Positions 1-5,832 of a stretch of DNA of 9,805 nucleotides are shown here, one piece after another. The stretch spans positions 1-9,805 of the forward strand of contig JAHZIU010000220.1 of NCBI GenBank assembly GCA_022601315.1. The letters are read 5' to 3'. Both the position numbers and the translations under genes were made by a program. The notes beneath the pieces were generated by a model. That model was not told where the DNA came from. It did not search any database and saw only the letters and a program-made list of their open reading frames with translations. How positions within the stretch are numbered: the first letter of the stretch is position 1; each line of letters begins with the position of its first letter. Source of the DNA: Betaproteobacteria bacterium (GTDB lineage: Bacteria; Pseudomonadota; Gammaproteobacteria; Burkholderiales; Nitrosomonadaceae).

Positions 1-50
1 CTCTAAATTATATGCAACCTTATAAATATATGGAATTTGTTTGCTGTAAC

Positions 51-211
51 GAAACGCACCTTCTGGGTGAGTCACGCTACGATGTTTATAGCACGCTGTT
101 CTTTATTTCTGACTGCGTTGCAATTCGTTGTAATAACTAGTTATTACGCCTCATTGCATCTTGTCAGAAACAAACAACAACGAACTCTAAACACCATTCA
201 ACTGCGGTTTC
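51..211. repeat. Long imperfect inverted repeat, possibly a MITE or large hairpin element
   Basis: The two halves of this stretch are reverse complements over most of their length. The centre is a perfect 18-bp palindrome, GTAATAACTAGTTATTAC (130-147). Moving outward, TGCAAT (119-124) pairs with ATTGCA (153-158), and TTTCTGAC (106-113) pairs with GTCAGAAA (163-170). By hand count about 26 of 33 positions pair between 81-113 and 163-195. After an asymmetric stretch, GAAACGCA (51-58) pairs with TGCGGTTTC (203-211) apart from one extra base. This is far beyond chance. The form, about 160 bp with related ends and no transposase, suits a miniature inverted-repeat element. No target-site duplication was seen next to the proposed ends, so a fixed structural element or a long 3' hairpin of the gph transcript is also possible. 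The type is inferred; the symmetry is seen. Confidence 0.75.
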
Positions 212-263
212 TAGGATGATCAGACTAGCGCTTCAGCAATAATAATTCTGCGGTAATTTCGGA

Positions 264-911
264 TTAAAGATAGTTAAGTAGGTCTTGTGGATGGTTAATG
301 AGATATTTTGCGCCCCAGGTTTCAGGTGGTTGATCATTGCCCAGATAACCGTAAAGGGCAATAATCGGTAACATGCCTGCTGACAGGCTGGCTTTAACAT
401 CGCGCAGATCGTCGCCGAGGTAAATGCATTCAGAGGGAGTAATCGCAATTTTTTTGCTGGCAACCAGGAGTGGTTCTGGGTGTGGTTTGACATGAGCAGT
501 TTCATCGCCACATACGACGCAGGCAACACGTTGTTGTAGTTTAAGTTCTAGTATTAATGGGTGGGTAAAACGTGCGGGTTTATTGGTGACAATTCCCCAA
601 GGTATTTTACGGGCATCGAGTTGGTCCAGCAGTTCGATCATGCCGGGAAATAAGCAGGTATCATGACATAGATGTTGAGTATAAAAGTCAAGAAACTCAT
701 CGCGCATGTATTCGTAGCCATCGTCTCCCGGCTTGATATTAAAGCCAAGTTCTAACAGTCCGCGTGTACCAGCTGATGCTTGTGTGCGAATCTGTTCGAT
801 GGATAATGGCTTCAGGTTACGATCCGTACGCTGCCGATTTAGCGCATGTCCCAGGTCTGGAGCGGTATCGGCAACAGTTCCATCAAAATCAAGCAAAACA
901 GCTTTAATCAT
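264..911 (-). CDS. gph: HAD-family phosphatase, phosphoglycolate phosphatase or MurNAc-6-phosphate phosphatase (Gph/MupP)
   Basis: A 215-residue cytoplasmic haloacid dehalogenase phosphatase. Motif I is DFDGT at residues 8-12, with D8 as nucleophile and D10 as acid/base. Motif II is T109 in GIVTNK, motif III is K142 in HVKPHPEP, and motif IV is D167-D168 in YLGDD. Residues about 15-90 form the helical cap. Length and motifs are complete for the Gph/MupP group. Gph hydrolyses 2-phosphoglycolate; MupP removes the phosphate from MurNAc-6-phosphate in cell-wall recycling. The sequence alone does not separate them, but the place directly after mtaD and ubiG matches what is known of the Pseudomonas mupP locus, so MupP is a serious alternative. 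The gene lies 65 bases after ubiG on the same strand. The ATG gives the canonical N-terminus directly before motif I, although no clear Shine-Dalgarno sequence precedes it. Confidence 0.9.
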   Translation of the reverse strand: MIKAVLLDFDGTVADTAPDLGHALNRQRTDRNLKPLSIEQIRTQASAGTRGLLELGFNIKPGDDGYEYMRDEFLDFYTQHLCHDTCLFPGMIELLDQLDARKIPWGIVTNKPARFTHPLILELKLQQRVACVVCGDETAHVKPHPEPLLVASKKIAITPSECIYLGDDLRDVKASLSAGMLPIIALYGYLGNDQPPETWGAKYLINHPQDLLNYL

Positions 912-976
912 TGAATATGTTTTGTATTGAAGTGATAGCGCGTTGTGTTCTTGTGAGTCACTATATGTTGTGATAC

Positions 977-1684
977 TTATCGGCGATAATGCATGATGTA
1001 ATTTACGCTGGAATCACTTTCTAAGGCGTAAACTTTTGTGAACGGATTGTAAGTCATACCGATTAGCTCTTCATCAGTAAGCTCAGCATTGCGGGCCATA
1101 CGAGCCAGTTCGGATGGTTTAATGAATTTTGAATATTCATGTGTGCCGCGTGGTAGTAGTTTTAAAACATATTCTGCGCCGATGATGGCAAACAGGTAAG
1201 ATTTTGGATTACGGTTAATGGTGGAAAAGAAAACCCAGCCGCCAGATTTAGTGAGTTGTGCACATGAGCGAATAATGCTCATAGGATCAGGAACATGTTC
1301 AAGCATTTCCATACAGGTGACAATATCGTAGTGCTGTGGCTGTTCGCTAGCTAAGGACTCTACAGTGATTTTGCGGTAATCAACTTGATGTCCACTTTCT
1401 AGCAGGTGTAGTTTAGCGACTTTTAATGCCTTGTCACTGAGATCAATACCAGTGACATTTGCACCACATGCAGCCATACCTTCGGATAGGATGCCGCCGC
1501 CGCAACCTACATCAAGGATTGTTTTTCCTTCTAACCCACCCACCAAATCACTAATATAATTCATGCGTAACGGGTTGATTTCATGCAGTGGTCTAAATTC
1601 GCTATTTGGGTCCCACCAGCGATGCGCCAGCTGACTGAATTTTTCGAGTTCTAGTGGATCTGCATTGATGCCATCTTTTTCCAT
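977..1684 (-). CDS. ubiG: Ubiquinone biosynthesis O-methyltransferase UbiG
   Basis: A 235-residue class I SAM-dependent methyltransferase, the usual length for UbiG. It carries out both O-methylations of ubiquinone synthesis: 2-polyprenyl-6-hydroxyphenol, and later 3-demethylubiquinol. The N-terminal part holds the family pattern around residues 15-41 ([13 protein letters not shown], then the LHEINPLRM stretch). SAM motif I is ILDVGCGGG at 56-64, the ribose-binding acid is D81 in GIDLS, and the [11 protein letters not shown] segment lies at 124-134. The C-terminal half has the conserved [10 protein letters not shown] and [12 protein letters not shown] patterns. The start is well placed: an AAAGGA-type ribosome binding site lies about 8 bases upstream (1691-1699). 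The gene follows mtaD by 24 bases and is probably cotranscribed with it. Its by-product S-adenosylhomocysteine is a possible substrate of the mtaD product. Confidence 0.97.
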   Translation of the reverse strand: MEKDGINADPLELEKFSQLAHRWWDPNSEFRPLHEINPLRMNYISDLVGGLEGKTILDVGCGGGILSEGMAACGANVTGIDLSDKALKVAKLHLLESGHQVDYRKITVESLASEQPQHYDIVTCMEMLEHVPDPMSIIRSCAQLTKSGGWVFFSTINRNPKSYLFAIIGAEYVLKLLPRGTHEYSKFIKPSELARMARNAELTDEELIGMTYNPFTKVYALESDSSVNYIMHYRR

Positions 1685-1690
1685 TGTATA

Positions 1691-1699
1691 TTTCCTTTT
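1691..1699 (-). promoter_or_regulatory. Ribosome binding site of ubiG
   Basis: The minus strand reads AAAAGGAAA here, ending 6 bases before the ubiG ATG. It is the clearest Shine-Dalgarno sequence in the mtaD-ubiG-gph block and fixes the ubiG start. Confidence 0.7.
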
Positions 1700-1708
1700 G
1701 CTTTGGCT

Positions 1709-3037
1709 TTACTTAGCAACATCAATACGTTCATGCCAGTAGGCCGCACGATTAATTAATTCAAATGTATCCAAGGTGGTTAATTTTTTGTCTTGCAACA
1801 GTATTCTACCATTTACCCAAACATGACTCACTTGTTCGCGTCCTGCTGCATATACTAGATGGGAAATGGGATCATAACAAGGTGATAAGTTAAGATCTGA
1901 AAAATCAATCGCAGTAATGTCAGCTGCTTTGCCAATGGTTAACGAACCTGTAGTTTCTCCAAGTCCTAAAGCTTTTGCGCCATTTAGGGTGGCCATTTCA
2001 AGCGCTTGATGGGCAGGCAGGGTATTTGCCTGACCACTAACTGCTTTTGCAAGTAGGGCAGTGAGTCGCATTTCTTCAAACATATCGAGACGATTGTTGC
2101 TGGCGGCACTGTCTGTCCCAATACCGATATTTACACCTTGGTTTAGAAGTGACGCAATCGGTGCAAGCCCACTGGCAAGCTTCAAGTTTGAGGATGGGCA
2201 GTGTGCCACGCTACAGCCTTGTTGGTGAATAAGTTTGATCTCGTAATCTGTCAGATGCACCATGTGCACGGCGATAAGATTTGGGCCGAGTAAGCCAAGT
2301 TGATGCAAACGCTCAATTGGGCGAATACCGTTTGTTTCTATACTGCGATTAATTTCATCTTCAATTTCATGAATATGAATATGGATTGGCGCATCAATTT
2401 GCTCAGCATAGGTAAGAATGCTGGTAAACGCTTTGTCACTAACTGTATATGGTGCGTGGGGCGCGAAACAGAAGGTCAGTAGTGGATGTGGGTGATATTG
2501 ATCACGCAGTGCCAGCCCTTTGGCGAGATAGTCATCTGGATCACTGGCATAAACTGTAGGGAAATCAATGACAATCATGCCAATAGCAGCGCGCATTCCT
2601 GCTTTGAGCGTTGCTTCAGCGCTAGCCTCCGGGAAGAAATACATATCGTTAAAACAGGTAATGCCGCCTTTGATCATTTCAGCACAGGCGAGTAGAGTGC
2701 CGTCTGTTACAAAAGTGGTATTTACATGCTGGGCTTCGGTAGGCCAAATATGATTGTTAAGCCAGTCCATTAACGGTAAGTCGTCAGCTAATCCGCGCAT
2801 TAATGACATGGCGGCATGCGTGTGTAAATTAATTAAACCAGGTATTAGCGCATGATCATTAAGAATAATTGTTTGCCGCGCTTGGAATTGCGAGTGCGCT
2901 TCAGAAATTGGGAGAATATCTTTGATAATTCCATTATCAATGGCAATGGCGTGATTATTTAAAACGGTTTTAGCAGGTTCTACTGGGATAATCCAGCGTG
3001 CTTCCAGTAGCGTATCAATTTCAGTTAGGGGGTTCAT
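1709..3037 (-). CDS. mtaD: TRZ/ATZ-family 5-methylthioadenosine/S-adenosylhomocysteine deaminase
   Basis: A 442-residue cytoplasmic amidohydrolase of the TRZ/ATZ family. Known members deaminate 5'-methylthioadenosine and S-adenosylhomocysteine to the inosine derivatives. Metal ligands are visible as H72 and H74 in the HTH motif after LIPGLINL, H221 in the HIHE segment, and D309 in GIGTDS. Probable substrate contacts are E101 after the WLNNHIWP stretch, H194 in APHAPYT and E224. The N- and C-terminal segments form the usual composite beta domain, ending with the VWVNGR pattern near 407-411. The N-terminus (WIIPVEPAKTVL) fits family members, supporting this ATG. No Shine-Dalgarno sequence is visible, and the ompA terminator lies only about 15 bases upstream. 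ubiG follows after 24 bases, as in several proteobacteria. Other purine- or pterin-type amidohydrolase substrates cannot be excluded from sequence alone. Confidence 0.92.
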   Translation of the reverse strand: MNPLTEIDTLLEARWIIPVEPAKTVLNNHAIAIDNGIIKDILPISEAHSQFQARQTIILNDHALIPGLINLHTHAAMSLMRGLADDLPLMDWLNNHIWPTEAQHVNTTFVTDGTLLACAEMIKGGITCFNDMYFFPEASAEATLKAGMRAAIGMIVIDFPTVYASDPDDYLAKGLALRDQYHPHPLLTFCFAPHAPYTVSDKAFTSILTYAEQIDAPIHIHIHEIEDEINRSIETNGIRPIERLHQLGLLGPNLIAVHMVHLTDYEIKLIHQQGCSVAHCPSSNLKLASGLAPIASLLNQGVNIGIGTDSAASNNRLDMFEEMRLTALLAKAVSGQANTLPAHQALEMATLNGAKALGLGETTGSLTIGKAADITAIDFSDLNLSPCYDPISHLVYAAGREQVSHVWVNGRILLQDKKLTTLDTFELINRAAYWHERIDVAK

Positions 3038-3052
3038 AAGTCACTGAGGCAG

Positions 3053-3079
3053 AAAAAAGCCCCGCATAAAAGCAGGGCT
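3053..3079 (-). terminator. Rho-independent terminator after ompA
   Basis: Read on the minus strand, an 8-bp stem (AGCCCTGC with GCGGGGCT, one mismatch) closes a 6-base TTTTAT loop and runs straight into a T tract of six bases (the A run at 3053-3058 on the plus strand). The hairpin begins 33 bases after the ompA stop codon, so it should end the ompA transcript. It also lies just upstream of the mtaD start. Confidence 0.85.
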
Positions 3080-3111
3080 CTTCAATTTGAATAACAGAGT
3101 TTGCCGGCTTA

Positions 3112-3786
3112 TTATCTGGTGCCAGCAACTTCTATTTCAACACGGCGATCTGGCGCTAAGCAGTCTTTAAGTGCTTGACCACCGCCTGTGCAAGTGCCAC
3201 CTGTTACTGGATTGGCTTCACCTTTGCCATCAGTAAATATTTGATTGGCATCAATGCCTCTTGAAACCAAGTGTGCTTTTACTGATTCGGCGCGACGCAG
3301 AGACAGTCTTTGGTTATAGTCTGGAGCACCAATGCGATCTGCGTATCCAACAGCAATAATTAAGTCATACTGAACACCTTGTAGACCATTTGCAAATTCG
3401 TCAAGTGCCTGTGCGCCTTGTGGTTTGAGTGTTGCACTGTCAAAGTCAAACAACGCGTCTGCAGAGAAAGTGATTTTTTCTGGAGGTGTTGGTGCTGGAG
3501 GCGGTGCTTCAGCAACAATTTCAGGCTGTTTAACCAAATCTGGGTCACATTCAAAGATCGCCATGGCAGGAGTCCAGTAATTAGTGCGCCAGCAATGTCC
3601 GCCTAAACTGGATGTGCTTCGCCATATCGTACCACGATCATCTACGCCATAAGCTTCAGCCTTCAATACATCGTTATCATGATCATGTGGACCTTCTGTT
3701 TCGTGCGCCAAGACTGTGCCAGTATAAAATAATGCTGGTAATAGAATCATTCCAATAAGGGATTTTTTGGCTGACATTTTTTTCAT
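3112..3786 (-). CDS. ompA: OmpA-family outer membrane / peptidoglycan-associated protein
   Basis: A 224-residue exported protein. Residues 1-27 form a Sec signal peptide (KK-rich start, hydrophobic SLIGMILLPALF, likely cleavage after VLA at 27). The mature N-terminus is rich in His and Asp (28-39). Residues about 53-80 hold a WR...CWRTNYWTP...C pattern (C65, C80), followed by a Pro/Ala-rich linker (93-102). The C-terminal OmpA domain spans about 104-222: LFDFDSATLKP, GYADRIG with D150 and LRRAESV with R165 (the pair that binds diaminopimelate in peptidoglycan), and DRRVEIEV near the end. C199 and C209 could form a disulfide. There is no full eight-strand barrel domain, so it is the short form common in Betaproteobacteria and tethers the outer membrane to the wall. 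An AAAAGGA ribosome binding site (3794-3800) supports M1 over M4. A strong promoter lies upstream and a terminator follows. Confidence 0.93.
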   Translation of the reverse strand: MKKMSAKKSLIGMILLPALFYTGTVLAHETEGPHDHDNDVLKAEAYGVDDRGTIWRSTSSLGGHCWRTNYWTPAMAIFECDPDLVKQPEIVAEAPPPAPTPPEKITFSADALFDFDSATLKPQGAQALDEFANGLQGVQYDLIIAVGYADRIGAPDYNQRLSLRRAESVKAHLVSRGIDANQIFTDGKGEANPVTGGTCTGGGQALKDCLAPDRRVEIEVAGTR

Positions 3787-3793
3787 GCTGTTG

Positions 3794-3800
3794 TCCTTTT
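3794..3800 (-). promoter_or_regulatory. Ribosome binding site of ompA
   Basis: The minus strand reads AAAAGGA, 7 bases before the ATG at 3786. It decides for M1 rather than the in-frame M4, which has no such site. Confidence 0.75.
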
Positions 3801-3897
3801 GTGTGAAAACTTCAGTTCTAGATTATCTGTTACGTGTGCAAATAAATTGTCCCGCCGTTCCTGTGTGTTGCTTTACCCACAAATATATGCGTTAACG

Positions 3898-3927
3898 ATT
3901 ATCTGATTATATTCTGATATTTGTCAA
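3898..3927 (-). promoter_or_regulatory. Probable sigma-70 promoter of ompA
   Basis: On the minus strand a perfect TTGACA -35 box (3922-3927) is followed after 18 bases by GATAAT (3898-3903), five of six matches to the -10 consensus. Transcription would begin near 3890, giving a leader of about 100 bases before ompA. A perfect TATAAT also lies inside the spacer (3906-3911), but no good -35 box stands at the right distance from it. Confidence 0.6.
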
Positions 3928-4086
3928 ATTAGCATAGTTAGTGTGTTGTTTATTTGCAACATTTTGTTGTAGCAATATAAGTACAATCATTTGGAGCAAA
4001 TCACTAATATGAAAAATAGCATATTATTGTTAAAAAACAGGATGATTGTTATCGAAATAAGAATAAACCATAAGATTAATTCGTGA

Positions 4087-4107
4087 GATTCAAATTTGAA
4101 TTGAATC
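4087..4107. repeat. Nested inverted repeat, possible operator or hairpin
   Basis: GATTCAA (4087-4093) and TTGAATC (4101-4107) are exact inverted copies separated by 7 bases. A perfect 12-bp palindrome, TTCAAATTTGAA (4089-4100), overlaps the left arm. The element lies about 90 bases before the ABC ATPase start and about 160 bases upstream of the ompA -35 box. A role as a regulator site is only inferred. Confidence 0.4.
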
Positions 4108-4194
4108 GTAACTGTTGTAAAAATAGAATGGTTATTCGATTTGCGAAATTTTGCGGTACTATCAATTATTAATAACATTCCTGTGAGTATCTGT

Positions 4195-4932
4195 ATGGCG
4201 ATACAAACTGCGCCTATAACTTTGTCAGTACAAAATTTGTCGCGTAGTTATGGCAACTATACGGTTGTTAATAACGTTAACTTGAAATTAATGCAAGGTG
4301 AGGTGTTAGGTCTATTGGGGCCTAATGGTGCCGGCAAGACAACCACAATGCGGATGTTGACTGGGAATTTGGCACCCAGCGCCGGCAGTATAAGCATTTG
4401 TGGCGTGGATTTGTTTGAAGAACCAAACCAAGCAAAAGCACATTTGGGCTATTTACCTGAGATACCGCCGCTTTATCAGGAAATGACTGTTGATGAGTTT
4501 TTACGATTTGTTGCAAAATTACATCAAGTAGGTAATCAAGATATACAAGACGCATTGGATCGTGCTAAACGGCGAAGTGGATTAATTGATCGAGGGGTAC
4601 AGTTAATCAATACATTATCAAAAGGTTATCAGCAACGCGTAGGGATTGCGCAAGCTATTATTCATTGCCCGGATATTATAATTCTAGACGAACCGACGGT
4701 AGGTTTGGACCCCAATCAAATGCGTGAAATTCGTGAACTGATACGAGAGCTTGGATCGACCAGCAGTGTGATTCTTTCAACGCATATTTTATCTGAAGTT
4801 GAGAGTGTTTGTGATCGGGTAAATATCATGCACCAAGGTCAGTTGGTATTGAATGAGACCTTAACAGCTTTAAAAGAGAAAAATACAAATCTGGAAACTG
4901 TTTTTGCGCAGCTTACTGTTAACAGGCAATAG
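4195..4932 (+). CDS. ABC transporter ATP-binding protein, GldA-like
   Basis: A 245-residue ATPase subunit that would energise the permease encoded 16 bases downstream. Walker A is GPNGAGKT at 42-49 (K48). The signature region is LSKGYQQRVG at 141-150. Walker B is IIILDEP at 161-167 with catalytic E166, the D-loop is GLDP at 170-173 and the switch histidine is H197 in LSTHILSE. The Q-loop position is in the GYLPE stretch (85-89), typical of GldA/NosF/CcmA-like subunits. The start was set at the ATG that opens MAIQTAPITL, because the family homology begins just after it. An upstream TTG at 4141 would add 18 unrelated residues. GldA proteins serve gliding and secretion in Bacteroidetes, but proteobacterial relatives have no settled substrate. 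A GldG-like and a DUF4340 gene further on complete the set. Confidence 0.93.
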   Translation: MAIQTAPITLSVQNLSRSYGNYTVVNNVNLKLMQGEVLGLLGPNGAGKTTTMRMLTGNLAPSAGSISICGVDLFEEPNQAKAHLGYLPEIPPLYQEMTVDEFLRFVAKLHQVGNQDIQDALDRAKRRSGLIDRGVQLINTLSKGYQQRVGIAQAIIHCPDIIILDEPTVGLDPNQMREIRELIRELGSTSSVILSTHILSEVESVCDRVNIMHQGQLVLNETLTALKEKNTNLETVFAQLTVNRQ

Positions 4933-4948
4933 TTGGAGTTTTTCTGAG

Positions 4949-5692
4949 ATGATCTTTACCATAGCCTATAAAGAATTGAGAATGCTGTTTTTGTCTCCTC
5001 TAGCATGGATATTACTGGCTTTTAGCCAAATCGTTTTGACTTGGGTTTTTCTTGGTCGCTTGGATGCATTTCTAGAGATACAGCCGCAGTTAATGCAAAT
5101 TGCCAATCCGCCGGGGGTTACTGAGATTATCGTTTCTCCGGTATTTGCTATTGCTGCCATTGTCTTATTGATGGTAACGCCACTATTAACCATGCGTCTT
5201 GTCGCTGAAGAACGCCGCAATAACACGCTGGCCTTGTTGATTTCTGCACCCATTTCCATAACATCAATCGTTCTGGGGAAATTTTTCAGTTTATTGGTTT
5301 TCTTTTGTATTGTCATTGGTTTAATTTTGGCTCTGTGCATTTCATTGTTGGCAGGTGGTGCTCTTGATTTTGGTTTACTACTAAGTGGAGCTGTCGGTTT
5401 GTTTTTGTTAGTTGCTTGCTACGCTGCACTGGGGCTTTACGTTTCTAGTTTGACTGCCCAGCCGGTGATAGCTGCGATTGGTGCTTTAGGCGTGTTGCTG
5501 GGATTTTGGATAATGGATTTGATGGCGAGTGATCTAGATGGGTGGATGCTCTATTTTTCTTTGTTCAAACACTTTGAACAATTCAATTATGGTTTGATTG
5601 ATACATTTAGTATTGGTTATTTTATTTTGTTCATGTCTTTTTTCTTGGCAATAACGATTCGTCGAATGGATGGTGAACGTGTGCAGGCATAA
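4949..5692 (+). CDS. ABC-2 type permease, GldF-like
   Basis: A 247-residue inner-membrane protein with six likely transmembrane segments, at about 18-37, 63-83, 110-136, 142-166, 170-191 and 221-237. Between segments 2 and 3 lies the EERRNNTLALLISAPIS stretch (87-103), the cytoplasmic coupling region typical of ABC-2 permeases. It would form the channel for the ATPase just upstream, giving an exporter or an envelope-remodelling complex. The ATG at 4949 was chosen over an earlier in-frame codon at 4904. It gives the usual N-terminus (MIFTIAYKEL before the LSPLAWI stretch), has TTGGAG (4934-4939) 9 bases upstream, and avoids overlap with the ATPase gene. In related cassettes a GldG-like gene follows directly; here it is 1.5 kb away, beyond a gene on the other strand. 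Confidence 0.9.
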   Translation: MIFTIAYKELRMLFLSPLAWILLAFSQIVLTWVFLGRLDAFLEIQPQLMQIANPPGVTEIIVSPVFAIAAIVLLMVTPLLTMRLVAEERRNNTLALLISAPISITSIVLGKFFSLLVFFCIVIGLILALCISLLAGGALDFGLLLSGAVGLFLLVACYAALGLYVSSLTAQPVIAAIGALGVLLGFWIMDLMASDLDGWMLYFSLFKHFEQFNYGLIDTFSIGYFILFMSFFLAITIRRMDGERVQA

Positions 5693-5713
5693 GATTTAAA
5701 TTATTGATACACC

Positions 5714-5732
5714 GGCGCTATACTTGGGCGCC
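5714..5732 (+). terminator. Weak hairpin after the permease gene, possible terminator
   Basis: GGCGC (5714-5718) and GCGCC (5728-5732) can pair around a 9-base loop, 21 bases after the permease stop. A second, overlapping palindrome TTGGGCGCCCAA occupies 5724-5735. The following bases (AATTTATGTT) are AT-rich but form no true T tract, so termination is uncertain. Confidence 0.25.
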
Positions 5733-5802
5733 CAATTTATGTTGACATGGCGGGGAATAGCTTTGTTTATATTAATGATCGAAATTGCCGTCTAAATAGT
5801 TT

Positions 5803-5816
5803 TGTTTGATCAAACA
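5803..5816. repeat. Perfect 14-bp palindrome between converging genes
   Basis: TGTTTGATCAAACA is its own reverse complement and lies 17 bases past the stop codon of the EAL-HDOD gene, in the gap between two converging genes. It has no T tract on either side. It may be a weak bidirectional stop or a protein binding site; the role is not known. Confidence 0.35.
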
Positions 5817-5832
5817 TATCTTATGCACGATA

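Larger units (their letters stand above)
3787..4194. other. AT-rich divergent intergenic region between ompA and the ABC ATPase gene
   Basis: No convincing gene is seen in these 408 bases. The left part holds the ompA leader and promoter. A hairpin-forming repeat lies at 3954-3975 (TTGCAACA paired with TGTTGTAGCAA around a TTT loop, with a small bulge). Nested inverted repeats lie at 4087-4107. For the plus-strand ABC gene only a weak promoter is visible, TTGCGA (4141-4146) and AATTAT (4164-4169) 17 bases apart, four of six matches each. The short open frames here are AT-rich and have no ribosome binding sites. Confidence 0.6.

Noticed and set aside
37..219. A 60-codon plus-strand open frame across the left-edge repeat
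   Set aside because: It starts with TTG, has no ribosome binding site, resembles no family known to me, and coincides with the large inverted repeat that explains the sequence better.
953..961. GTGAGTCAC repeated at 67-75 and 953-961
   Set aside because: Two copies of a 9-base word with unrelated flanks are not enough for a repeat family.
3987..4178. A minus-strand open frame in the AT-rich gap
   Set aside because: It is rich in Ile, Phe and Asn as expected of AT-rich noncoding DNA, with no ribosome binding site or recognisable motif.
4141..4194. An upstream TTG start that would lengthen the ABC ATPase by 18 residues
   Set aside because: The added residues do not resemble the family, and the ATG at 4195 stands at the usual distance before the first conserved strand.
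5742..5773. A TTGACA with a following TATATT on the plus strand, as a promoter
   Set aside because: The spacing is 20 bases, and the only gene downstream runs in the opposite direction. An antisense RNA is possible but unsupported.
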